From the NCBI RefSeq assembly GCF_003633615.1, contig NZ_RBKU01000001.1:5208001-5272000 (forward strand): DNA of 64,000 bases, given 5' to 3'. The stretch comes from Mucilaginibacter gracilis. Its GTDB lineage: Bacteria > Bacteroidota > Bacteroidia > Sphingobacteriales > Sphingobacteriaceae. Under the pieces are notes generated by a model. That model did no database searches, was not told the origin of the DNA, and saw nothing but the letters and a program-made list of their open reading frames with translations. The position numbers and the translations under genes are program-made. Below are positions 17,113 to 25,727 of the stretch, one piece after another. The stretch's first letter is position 1. Every line of letters starts with the position of its first letter.

Positions 17113-17222
17113 ATCAAATAAATATATCAAATTCGGTGCGTAGGGTATAACTGGAAATTGACGCACCGAAATACGCACTTTTTTGTTGCTAATTGGTGCA
17201 TAAAATGGAGTTTTGGCACCAA
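17113..17222. repeat. candidate right attachment region with repeated GGTGC arm-like sites
   Basis: Contains ATCAAATAAAT (17113-17123) and AATTGGTGC (17191-17199), both also present at 11229-11245. It also contains an inverted pair TTCGGTGCGT (17132-17141)/ACGCACCGAA (17161-17170) and a further GGCACCAA (17215-17222). The four TTnGGTGC-like words within 100 bases of the integrase resemble clustered integrase arm-binding sites. The exact crossover site cannot be defined from one sequence. Confidence 0.4.
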
Positions 17223-17225
17223 AAG

Positions 17226-17258
17226 AAAAGCCTGCAATCATTTGATTTGCAGGCTTTT
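17226..17258 (-). terminator. rho-independent terminator, probably of the tRNA-Ser gene
   Basis: AAAAGCCTGCAA (17226-17237) pairs perfectly with TTGCAGGCTTTT (17247-17258) around a 9-base loop, 25 bases beyond the tRNA 3' end in its direction of transcription. The A/T-rich flanks would give a terminal U run on the minus strand. Confidence 0.7.
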
Positions 17259-17282
17259 AGCTGTTTTTGACAGGGTTATTTG

Positions 17283-17369
17283 CGGAGAGCTAGGGATTCA
17301 AACCCCCGGTACCTTTAACAGTACACCTGATTTCGAATCAGGCACATTCGATCACTCTGACACCTCTCC
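17283..17369 (-). tRNA. tRNA-Ser (anticodon CGA)
   Basis: 87 nucleotides on the minus strand, 5' GGAGAGG to 3' CTCTCCG. The anticodon stem-loop is CCTGA-TTCGAAA-TCAGG, giving CGA for codon UCG. A long variable arm (GTAC..GGTACC region) marks it as class II serine tRNA. CCA is not encoded. Several positions are unusual: G7 faces G66, G49 faces A65, T10 faces T25, and the nearly invariant C56 is T, with A apparently replacing the matching G19. It may therefore be diverged or decaying; UCG can be read by tRNA-Ser(UGA) if that exists elsewhere. Confidence 0.85.
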
Positions 17370-17948
17370 GGATAACACGTAATTCAAAAAACAAATCCCG
17401 CTGAGGGGCAGGATTTTGCTTGCTAGTTTAAACTAAAAATGGATTTGCGTCCAATTTCAAATATCCTGTTACAGTACCTTACGTGTTGCTTTTTTTTGTT
17501 TACTACAGCCTTTTCGCAACTTACTGCCAACTGCTGTTTTGTAAACGCCCGCAAAGATAATTATCTTAAGCTTAAAACCAAACCCGCTATTTAGGGTATT
17601 GATATGCCGATATCATAATCATCATTACAAAACATAGCTCAGCATTTTAACTTCCACTTTGGTGGCTTAGGCGTGTTTATTGGTTTTCACAAGCCCGAAT
17701 TGTTCAATTTCCAAAATTTCGCTTAATTCAATTTTTCAGATAAAAAAGACTGTAGAATACTTATTTAATTGCAAATAATTTGTCAAAACACGCCTCTTTA
17801 AGATTTTTTGTATAAAACTAATGTTACAAACAGATATAAATTTTTATGTTGCATAGTATTTGTTACCTTTAAAATCTGTATGTTTTTTTAAGATATAAAT
17901 ATCATATTTTTAAATAAAACATGTTTTTGCAATCATCTATTCTAAAAA
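17370..17948. other. 579-base intergenic stretch
   Basis: No gene recognised. Near the right end, TACCTTTA (17864-17871) resembles the Bacteroidota -7 box (TAnnTTTG), with only a T-rich sequence about 20 bases upstream as a possible -33 element. It would serve the secreted-protein gene starting at 17949. This is a weak promoter call. Confidence 0.35.
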
Positions 17949-18674
17949 ATGAATAAAACAATTAAAAAAATTGCATTACTAAGCTTTTTAAGCGTAACGG
18001 CCATTAACATGGGTTATGGCCAGGCTGCAAAAAGCGATAGTTTGCAATATTATGCTTCGGTGGCCAGCTTTTATAAAATAATTGGGGAGCAATCGCCATT
18101 GTATGTTGGTTTTGAACCCATACCTTACGACCCAACAGTTAAGGGAAACGTTTATTTGCAGGATACACTGCGGTTTGTAAACAGCCAGGTTAACTACGGC
18201 GGTATAGTGTATAAAAACGTGCCCTTGGTATACGATATTTATAAGGGTGTTTTGTTATCGTTATTGCCCAATAAGGTATCGCAATATAACCTGGTAAACG
18301 AGTTTGTTAATTATTTTAACATGGATAACCACCATTACGTGCGCATTACCGGCGATACCACCAACCTAAAAACCGGCTTTTACGACGAGCTTTATAACCA
18401 AAAGCTGAGGGTACTTAAAAAAACCGAAAAAATTATCCAAATAACATCGGTTGAGCAGCATGTTGAAAAATACTATAGTAAAAACGCTTCCTTTTTTTTA
18501 AAAAAAGGTAATACCTATTATAGCATAAATAGCGAGGGAGCCTTGATAAGTGTTTTAAAAGACAAAAAGAAAGAATTGAAGCAATACATTGATACCAATA
18601 ACATTAAGTTTAAAAAAGACCCTGCCGGCAGCGCCAAATTATTAGCTGCTTTTTACGACAGCTTAACAAATTAA
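17949..18674 (+). CDS. secreted hypothetical protein heading a TonB-receptor cluster
   Basis: 241 residues with a signal peptide (MNKTIKKIALLSFLSVTAINMGYGQ). The mature part is rich in Tyr, Asn and Lys and appears soluble, with no domain that I can name. It has LVYDIYKGVLLSLLP and a Lys-rich stretch late in the protein. The stop is two bases before the TonB-dependent receptor start, so it is cotranscribed and probably linked to that receptor as a periplasmic or surface component. Function unknown. Confidence 0.75.
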   Translation: MNKTIKKIALLSFLSVTAINMGYGQAAKSDSLQYYASVASFYKIIGEQSPLYVGFEPIPYDPTVKGNVYLQDTLRFVNSQVNYGGIVYKNVPLVYDIYKGVLLSLLPNKVSQYNLVNEFVNYFNMDNHHYVRITGDTTNLKTGFYDELYNQKLRVLKKTEKIIQITSVEQHVEKYYSKNASFFLKKGNTYYSINSEGALISVLKDKKKELKQYIDTNNIKFKKDPAGSAKLLAAFYDSLTN

Positions 18675-18675
18675 T

Positions 18676-21447
18676 ATGCGGCATATTTACCTAACAATAA
18701 TTTTTTCGTTTTTTTTATGCCAATTGGTACGCGCCCAGGTAAATGAGCAGCAGCCCATTAGTGTAAGTTTACAAAATGCAGATATACAGCAGTTTGTTAA
18801 TGATTTGGAAACTAAAACAGGTTATCATTTTTATTTTGAGCCCAAATTGTTTGATAGCCTTAAAATAACCCTACAGGTTAATCAAAAACCGCTAGCCACG
18901 GTGCTTAACCTTGCTTTTCAAAACACAAACTATTATTATGCTATTGTACCTGGCCAACGTGTTTTGTTAAGCAAAGGGCACGAAATAAAAACAGAACTTG
19001 CCGATGGTTTTTTTGGGCACCGTGCAAAAACGCCTCAATTAAACGGTACACAGTCGCTTGATTTTATTACCGACGAAAAAGAGAAAAAAATACCCGAAGC
19101 CACTACCGAAAACAAAACCTACGAGATTGGTATAAAAACAAACGACATTAAAAGCGGCAACGCCACCATTGCCGGCTATGTACGCGATGTTAAAACCGGC
19201 GAACCTATTATTGGGGCCACCATTTACGTGGCCGACAGTAAATCGGCGGTAGCTACAGATCAGTTTGGGTTTTACTCACTAACCATGCCTAAGGGTAAAC
19301 ATATACTCTCAATCCGCTCAATGGTTACCCGCGATACCCGTCGGCAGGTTATTTTATACTCGGATGGTAAACTGAATATTGAATTGCAGGAACAAATTTT
19401 AACGCTCAAAGAAGTAAAGATTTCTGCCGAAAAAATTGCGAATGTACGGAGCCTGGAAATGGGTGTTAACCGTTTGGATATTAAAAGTATTAAAGAAATA
19501 CCCGCAATTTTTGGCGAAGCCGATGTGTTAAGGGCTGTTTTAATATTACCCGGCGTGCAAACTGTTGGCGAGGCCACTACCGGCTTTAATGTGCGCGGCG
19601 GCTCGGCAGATCAAAACCTGATTTTATTGAACGATGCCGTAGTGTATAATCCGGCCCACTTTTTCGGTTTCTTTTCGGCATTTAACCCCGATATTATTAA
19701 GGATGTACAACTCTACAAAAGTACCATTCCCGAAAAATTTGGTGGCCGTTTAGCTTCGGTTTTAGATGTGAACGACCGCGAAGGCAATAAAAAGAAATTT
19801 ACAGGCACGGCAGGTTTAGGATTACTAACCAGCCGCATAAGTTTTGAAGGACCTATTGTGAAAGATAAAACATCGTTTTTATTTGGCGCGCGTACCACCT
19901 ACTCTAACTGGCTGCTTCAATTTTTACCCGAAACCTATAAACACAGTAAAGCATCATTTTATGATATAAACCTTGATATTAGCCATCAAATAAACGAGAA
20001 AAACAACTTGTACCTGTATGGCTACATCAGTAGCGATAGCTTTAAGCTTAATGGCGATACATCATACAGTTACAGCAATAAAAACCTTGCCTTAAAGTGG
20101 AAGCATACTTTTAACAATAAGTTATACAGTGTTGTAACGGGGGCTTACCAGGGCTACCAATATAGCATTAACAGTGCTGCCGTGCCTATCAATGCTTATA
20201 ATTTAGATTTCAAAATCAACCAATCGAATTTTAAGGCCGACTTTAATTATTACGCCAGTGCCAAGCATACTATTGATTTTGGTGTTAGCTCTATTTATTA
20301 CAACTTACAACAAGGCAATTTACAGCCGGTAGGTACAGCATCGCTGGAAAAACCTGATGTGCTACCTGCCGAACAAGCTTTAGAAAGTGCTATATACGCC
20401 GGAGATAAATTTGACATAACCGATAAGCTATCGCTTAATTTAGGCTTGAGGTATTCGTTATATAACTTTTTAGGGCCGCGAACGGTTAATTACTATGCGC
20501 CTAACCTGCCCCGCACAAGTGCAAACCTGGTAGATAGCGTAACTTATAAAAAGAACCAGATTATTAACACCTACCATGGTCCCGAAATACGGGCTGCCAT
20601 ACGCTACAGCGTTAGCAGCGATTTTTCGCTAAAAGCTTCCTACAACACATTAAGGCAATATATTCATTTGCTTACCAATACAACCTCCATATCTCCAACC
20701 GATGTTTGGCAGTTGAGCGATCCTAATATCAAACCCCAATACGGCGATCAGCTTTCGTTTGGGATTTATAAAAATTTGAGATCAAATACGATCGAAACTT
20801 CGGTAGAGGTTTATTATAAACACATTAAGGACTATCTGGATTATAAAAGCGGCGCCAATTTGCTGCTTAACCACCACATAGAAACCGATGTAATTAACAC
20901 ACAAGGTAAAGCTTATGGCATTGAGTTTTTGATCCGTAAAAAAAGCGGTAAATTAAACGGTTTATTAAGCTACACCTACTCGCGCACTTTCTTAAAACAA
21001 GACGACCCAACTGCCGGCGAACTGATAAACAACGGCGACTACTATCCGGCCAATTATGATAAACCACACGATTTTAACTTTACGGGTAATTACAGGTTTA
21101 CACACCGCGTAAGTTTTTCGCTCAACACCACATACAGCACGGGCAGGCCAATTACATTGCCCATAGCTAAGTTTAACTATGCCGGATCGGACAGGGTAAT
21201 TTATTCGGACCGGAATGCCTACCGTATTCCCGACTACTTTAGAACAGATTTTTCTATCAATATTGATGGTAACCACAACATAAAACAATTAACCCATAGC
21301 GACTGGACCATTGGTATATACAACGTTACAGGGCGGCAAAATGCATATTCTACCTATTTTAGCTCGCAAGGCGGCGTAATTAATGGGTACCAGCTATCCA
21401 TATTTGCTTCGGCTATTCCGTTTATTAATTACAACATTAGGTTTTAA
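18676..21447 (+). CDS. TonB-dependent outer-membrane receptor with N-terminal STN domain
   Basis: 923 residues. Signal peptide (to about 20), STN domain (about 25-100: ISVSLQNADIQQFVNDLETKTGYHFYF), a carboxypeptidase-regulatory-like beta domain (about 165-250: IAGYVRDVKTGEPIIGATIYV), a plug (about 265-385: VNRLDIKSIKEIPAIFGEADVLRAV, GFNVRGGSADQNLILLNDAVVYNP) and a 22-strand-type barrel ending INYNIRF with terminal Phe. An STN domain often couples receptors to an anti-sigma factor, but no sigma/anti-sigma pair is present here. The substrate is unknown. It lies between the secreted protein and the DUF4249 lipoprotein; the gene before it ends two bases away. Confidence 0.92.
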   Translation: MRHIYLTIIFSFFLCQLVRAQVNEQQPISVSLQNADIQQFVNDLETKTGYHFYFEPKLFDSLKITLQVNQKPLATVLNLAFQNTNYYYAIVPGQRVLLSKGHEIKTELADGFFGHRAKTPQLNGTQSLDFITDEKEKKIPEATTENKTYEIGIKTNDIKSGNATIAGYVRDVKTGEPIIGATIYVADSKSAVATDQFGFYSLTMPKGKHILSIRSMVTRDTRRQVILYSDGKLNIELQEQILTLKEVKISAEKIANVRSLEMGVNRLDIKSIKEIPAIFGEADVLRAVLILPGVQTVGEATTGFNVRGGSADQNLILLNDAVVYNPAHFFGFFSAFNPDIIKDVQLYKSTIPEKFGGRLASVLDVNDREGNKKKFTGTAGLGLLTSRISFEGPIVKDKTSFLFGARTTYSNWLLQFLPETYKHSKASFYDINLDISHQINEKNNLYLYGYISSDSFKLNGDTSYSYSNKNLALKWKHTFNNKLYSVVTGAYQGYQYSINSAAVPINAYNLDFKINQSNFKADFNYYASAKHTIDFGVSSIYYNLQQGNLQPVGTASLEKPDVLPAEQALESAIYAGDKFDITDKLSLNLGLRYSLYNFLGPRTVNYYAPNLPRTSANLVDSVTYKKNQIINTYHGPEIRAAIRYSVSSDFSLKASYNTLRQYIHLLTNTTSISPTDVWQLSDPNIKPQYGDQLSFGIYKNLRSNTIETSVEVYYKHIKDYLDYKSGANLLLNHHIETDVINTQGKAYGIEFLIRKKSGKLNGLLSYTYSRTFLKQDDPTAGELINNGDYYPANYDKPHDFNFTGNYRFTHRVSFSLNTTYSTGRPITLPIAKFNYAGSDRVIYSDRNAYRIPDYFRTDFSINIDGNHNIKQLTHSDWTIGIYNVTGRQNAYSTYFSSQGGVINGYQLSIFASAIPFINYNIRF

Positions 21448-21451
21448 GGTA

Positions 21452-22636
21452 ATGAAGAGAACATATATATACGTTTTACTAACAATAATATCGCTTATAG
21501 CTTTAAGGTGTAAAAAGCCTTATTTGCCCGACGCCACTACTACCAACTATAATTATTTAGTTGTAGACGGCGCAATTAACTCGGGTGCCGATTCAACGAT
21601 AATAAAACTGAGCCGCACCGTAACCCTTGCCGCAAAAACAACAACCAAGCCCGAATTAAAGGCAATAGTTACCGTGCAAAGCGATCAAAACAATACTTAT
21701 AACCTAACAGAAACAACAAACGGTAATTATGTGGCTATAGGTTTAAATTTGGATAACTCGAGAAAGTATCGCCTAAGCATAAAAACAACAAACGGCAAAA
21801 CTTACTTATCTGATTATGTTGAGGTAAAAAACGCACCGCCTATTGATAGCATTGGCTATACCATGAATAGCGATGGCATAACTGTGTATAATAACGCCCA
21901 TGATGCCACTAACAACACCCGCTATTACCGTTGGAGTTACCAGGAAACGTGGCAGTTTCAGGCTAATTACGTATCTAATTACATGCCGCAACAATCAACT
22001 CCAACCAGTATAACCATGGTTCCGCGCACTGCCGATCAGCAGATATTTACGTGCTGGGCAAGCAATTCCTCAAGTACCATATTATTAGGCTCAACAGCCA
22101 AATTATCGCAAGATGTAATTTATCAAAATGCAATAATAGCAATCCCTTCAAACTCCGAAAAAATAGGTATAAAATACAGCATCATTTTAAAACAATATGC
22201 ACTTACCACCGACGCTTATAACTTTTGGACCATGCTAAAGAAAAATACCGAAGACTTAGGCAGTATTTTTGACTCGCAGCCAAGTGCTATTCAAGGAAAC
22301 ATCCACAATACTGCAGATGCCACCGAACCTGTAATTGGATACCTTAGTGTTGGTACGGTTCAAAGCAAAAGAGTGTTTATAAGTAAAAGTAGCTTGCCCT
22401 CCAGTTGGCTTGTGGCGGGTACAACACAATGCAGTACAATAGACACGCTTTATTTTTCTAACCCAAAGAGTGGCTCCAATGATGTTAAAGCAGCTCTGGA
22501 AGTAATTCCGCCACTATATATCGCAATTGATGCTGTTTTGGGTGGAACACAAATTAAGGGTTATTCGCGAACCAGCAGATTGTGTGGCGATTGCACATTA
22601 AGAGGGGTAAATAAACAACCTGCATTTTGGAAATAA
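21452..22636 (+). CDS. DUF4249 lipoprotein
   Basis: 394 residues from the ATG at 21452 (MKRTYIYVLLTIISLIALRCKKP), four bases after the receptor stop. An upstream in-frame ATG would overlap the receptor and spoil the signal peptide. The lipobox is LIALRC with Cys near residue 20. Mature motifs (YNYLVVDGAINSGADSTIIKLSRT, and the late RLCGDCTLRGVNKQPAFW) fit DUF4249, a family regularly encoded beside STN-TonB receptors in Bacteroidota. Likely surface or periplasmic partner in substrate capture, by association only. Confidence 0.85.
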   Translation: MKRTYIYVLLTIISLIALRCKKPYLPDATTTNYNYLVVDGAINSGADSTIIKLSRTVTLAAKTTTKPELKAIVTVQSDQNNTYNLTETTNGNYVAIGLNLDNSRKYRLSIKTTNGKTYLSDYVEVKNAPPIDSIGYTMNSDGITVYNNAHDATNNTRYYRWSYQETWQFQANYVSNYMPQQSTPTSITMVPRTADQQIFTCWASNSSSTILLGSTAKLSQDVIYQNAIIAIPSNSEKIGIKYSIILKQYALTTDAYNFWTMLKKNTEDLGSIFDSQPSAIQGNIHNTADATEPVIGYLSVGTVQSKRVFISKSSLPSSWLVAGTTQCSTIDTLYFSNPKSGSNDVKAALEVIPPLYIAIDAVLGGTQIKGYSRTSRLCGDCTLRGVNKQPAFWK

Positions 22637-22640
22637 CACT

Positions 22641-25028
22641 ATGAAATATATTAGATATACAATTAAAAAAACAGTGTTAGCGTTGCTTTTAACACTCCCG
22701 TTAGCGGTAAGCGCCCAAATAGTAGATGGGATAACCAGCAGCTTTAACCAATACCACAGCCAGGTTTTGCAGGAGAAAGTTTTTGTACACGTTAATAAAT
22801 CCTTTTTTTTAACCGGCGAAATATTGTGGTTTAAGGTTTATACCGTTAGCGCAACTTTAAACAAGCCGGTTAATATTAGCAAAATTGCCTATGTTGAAGT
22901 GCTTGATAATAAAAACGCACCTTTATTGCAGGCCAAAATAAATTTAATTAACGGCATTGGCACCGGCTCGTTTTACATACCCATAACGGCAACAAACGGC
23001 AACTATAAATTGCGGGCCTATACCAACTTAATGAAAAACTTTAATGCCAACCTCTATTTTGAGCAGGCTATTACTATCGTTAATCCGCTAACGCCGCCGG
23101 TTGCAACAGTACGGCAAAGTGTTGCCGATAACGACATCAGGTTTTTTCCCGAAGGCGGGTATTTGGTTAACGGCTTAAAAAGCAGGGTTGCCTTTAAAGC
23201 TGTTGGCCCTAATGGCAAAGGTATTGATATAAGCGGCGTGGTGATAAACCAGCGTAACGATACCGTAGCAAAGTTTAACACCTTTAAATACGGCATGGGC
23301 CGTTTTACTTTTACACCACTGGCCAATAACAGCTACAAAGCGGTAATACGCATAGGCCAAACCAACGCATTAATTAAAGACCTGCCCGAAATTAATAAAC
23401 AAGGCTATGTAATGCAATTAACCGACGCCGGAACCGACCAGTTGGCGGTTACCATTAATGCTAAACTGAGCGGTAAAGAAAACGAACCCATTTATGTTTT
23501 GGCCAATAGTGGCCAGTTTGTTAAGGTTGCCGAAACGGCTATGTTAAGCAACGGAAGTGCTAAATTGATGATAGATAAAAGCAAACTGGGCGATGGTGTA
23601 TCGCACATTACTCTATTTAATAGCCAAAAAACACCGCTTTGCGAACGTTTATACTTTAAAAGGCCCAAACAATTAGTGGTAAGTGCCAGCGCCGATAGGG
23701 TAACCTACCATATGCGTAAAAAAGTTAGCGTGGATGTAAATACCAAAAATGACGCTGAAAAACCATTACCGGCAAACTTATCGGTATCGGTTTACAAGCT
23801 CGATTCGTTACAAACGGATGAACCGGCTCAAATATCAAGTTACTTGTGGCTAAAGGCCGAATTGAAAGGCAATATTGAAAATGCAGATTATTATTTAAAA
23901 AACAACAATGCAGAAGGCGACGAAGCTTTGGATAATTTGATGATGACCCAGGGCTGGAGCAGATTTAAATGGAACGATGTACTTAGCGGCCCCGCACCCG
24001 CTTTCAAATTTTCGCCCGAATACAATGGTCATTTAGTAACTGCTAAACTAACTGAGGCCGGTACTGATAAGCCTGTGCCGAGCATGATTGCCTACCTGGC
24101 AGCTACAGGTAAAAAGGTACAATTGTACAGTGCCGTATCTGACAGTACGGGCAGGCTGCTATTTAACACCAAAGACTTTTACGGGCCAAACGAATTGGTT
24201 TTACAATTGGGTATCGAAAAAGATAGTGTTTACCACCTGGATATTTTAAGCCCCTTCTCCGAGCAATACTCAACCGATACCTTGTCTAATTTCAGCCTGA
24301 ACGCCAGCCTGAAACGTTCGCTCGAAAATAACAGTATCAACATGCAGACGCAAAACCTGTACTCGGGTGCCAAACTAAAACAGTACTACAGCCCCGGTGT
24401 TGATAGTATGGCTTTTTATGGCAAAGGCAAAACCTACCTGCTTGATGATTTTACCCGCTTTACAACAATGGAAGAGGTACTACGCGAATACGTGGCCGAA
24501 TTAAACGTGGTAAAAACTCAAAAACGCTTTCATATTAAAGTAAAAAGCGACCAGGGTGTGTTTTTAAGCGACGACCCTTTGGTGATGCTTGACGGTGTGC
24601 CCATATTTAATATGGATAGGGTTATGGCCATTGACCCACTTAAAGTACGAAAACTGGAAGATATTGACCGCCGCTTTTATTTAGGCCCATCAACGTTTGA
24701 AGGTATATTAAACTTTACTACCTACAAAGGCGATATGGCTGGTTTTGAAATTAACCCTCATGCTGTTGTGCTTGATTATGAAGGCATGCAATTGCAAAGG
24801 GAGTTTTACTCGCCCGTGTATGATACTGATGACAAGGTAAAAAGCCGTATTCCCGATTTTAGGAATTTGCTTTACTGGTCGCCAGGCGTAATTACCGATT
24901 TAAAGGGCAATACCCAAATGTCGTTTTATACATCAGATGAACCCGGTCGTTATATTGGTATTGTACAAGGAATTACCGCCGATGGCTATACAGGCAGCAA
25001 AACCTTTATTTTTGATGTAGAAAAATAG
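22641..25028 (+). CDS. large secreted MG2-like/TonB-plug-associated protein
   Basis: 795 residues with a signal peptide (ending PLAVSAQ). The N-terminal region (EKVFVHVNKSFFLTGEILWFKVYTVSA) is the MG2 macroglobulin-like opening found in Bacteroidota proteins partnered with TonB receptors. Successive beta domains follow, and a late section (VFLSDDPLVMLDGVPIFN, MDRVMAIDPLKVRKLEDI) resembles a TonB plug. The start is four bases after the DUF4249 stop, completing a receptor-DUF4249-MG2 trio. It probably assists the receptor at the cell surface or periplasm. Exact role unknown. Confidence 0.82.
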   Translation: MKYIRYTIKKTVLALLLTLPLAVSAQIVDGITSSFNQYHSQVLQEKVFVHVNKSFFLTGEILWFKVYTVSATLNKPVNISKIAYVEVLDNKNAPLLQAKINLINGIGTGSFYIPITATNGNYKLRAYTNLMKNFNANLYFEQAITIVNPLTPPVATVRQSVADNDIRFFPEGGYLVNGLKSRVAFKAVGPNGKGIDISGVVINQRNDTVAKFNTFKYGMGRFTFTPLANNSYKAVIRIGQTNALIKDLPEINKQGYVMQLTDAGTDQLAVTINAKLSGKENEPIYVLANSGQFVKVAETAMLSNGSAKLMIDKSKLGDGVSHITLFNSQKTPLCERLYFKRPKQLVVSASADRVTYHMRKKVSVDVNTKNDAEKPLPANLSVSVYKLDSLQTDEPAQISSYLWLKAELKGNIENADYYLKNNNAEGDEALDNLMMTQGWSRFKWNDVLSGPAPAFKFSPEYNGHLVTAKLTEAGTDKPVPSMIAYLAATGKKVQLYSAVSDSTGRLLFNTKDFYGPNELVLQLGIEKDSVYHLDILSPFSEQYSTDTLSNFSLNASLKRSLENNSINMQTQNLYSGAKLKQYYSPGVDSMAFYGKGKTYLLDDFTRFTTMEEVLREYVAELNVVKTQKRFHIKVKSDQGVFLSDDPLVMLDGVPIFNMDRVMAIDPLKVRKLEDIDRRFYLGPSTFEGILNFTTYKGDMAGFEINPHAVVLDYEGMQLQREFYSPVYDTDDKVKSRIPDFRNLLYWSPGVITDLKGNTQMSFYTSDEPGRYIGIVQGITADGYTGSKTFIFDVEK

Positions 25029-25062
25029 CTTTTAAACCCCTAAGGTTAGCTCTAAATTTGTT

Positions 25063-25098
25063 AACACCAATAGGCACTTTAAGGTATCTATTGGTGTT
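25063..25098. terminator. bidirectional terminator between convergent genes
   Basis: AACACCAATAG (25063-25073) and CTATTGGTGTT (25088-25098) are perfect 11-base arms around 14 bases, located between the convergent MG2 and Hsp20 genes with A/T-rich flanks. Confidence 0.7.
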
Positions 25099-25143
25099 TA
25101 TAAAATCTTCAAACAAAACCCTAAATAATTTGCTTGGGTATTC

Positions 25144-25575
25144 TCAATCAACTTTAATTTGTTTTTTTGCCGTTAGCTGTTTGCCCGATTTTTTTATTTC
25201 AAGGCTCAAAACGCCGTTATGGTAACTGGCATTAATATTATCCTCTATCACATCGTCGGGTAAATTAAAAGTGCGTGTAAAGGCCGAGTACGAAAACTCC
25301 TTGCGGGTATAGTTTTCTTTATGTTCGGTTTTCTCTTCGTCGCTTTCGGCGGCAATGGTTAAAAAGCCGTTTTCGGTTATTATTTTAAAATCGTTCTTTT
25401 TAAAACCCGGCACAGCAAGTTCTACCTGGTAATGGTTTTTTGTTTCGCGCACGTTTACGGCAGGTAATAATTCGCGCTCGCGGATATGCTTATCAAAAAA
25501 TCTATCCGGGCTCCAAAAATCTTCCATCATTGATTTTACTGATGGAATAGCTGTTGATTTTGTTATTGTTGACAT
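25144..25575 (-). CDS. Hsp20/alpha-crystallin small heat-shock protein
   Basis: 143 residues. A short N-terminus (SVKSMMEDFWSPDRFFDKHI) precedes an alpha-crystallin domain (about 38-143): PAVNVRETKNHYQVELAVPG, FKKNDFKI and NINASYHNGVLSLEIKK. The latter contains the conserved A-x-x-x-x-G-V-L signature. It is an ATP-independent chaperone holding unfolding proteins. Single-gene unit; heat or stress control is likely from the family, but no operator was seen in the 150-base upstream region. Confidence 0.93.
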   Translation of the reverse strand: MSTITKSTAIPSVKSMMEDFWSPDRFFDKHIRERELLPAVNVRETKNHYQVELAVPGFKKNDFKIITENGFLTIAAESDEEKTEHKENYTRKEFSYSAFTRTFNLPDDVIEDNINASYHNGVLSLEIKKSGKQLTAKKQIKVD

Positions 25576-25727
25576 GGCTGATACTGTTTAATTTACAATG
25601 TAAATCTCGGCACTTTGCCCACCAAACTACATGACGGTTGTCACAATTAATACTGACTTTTATCACCAACATTAAATAACAAACGCCGCTGCAAATAAAT
25701 ACCCGCCATTATGCCTGCACCGTTATT

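Noticed and set aside
17029..17241. 70-codon minus-strand frame upstream of the integrase
   Set aside because: Overlaps the palindromes and GGTGC sites, no recognisable domain; better explained as a control/attachment region.
17283..17300. tRNA-Ser 3' end as the attachment core
   Set aside because: No matching copy of this sequence was found near the left end of the element, and a tRNA terminator lies between the tRNA and the integrase.
17392..17417. weak hairpin downstream of the tRNA 5' side as a terminator
   Set aside because: Only five clean pairs with mismatches and no suitable gene ending there.
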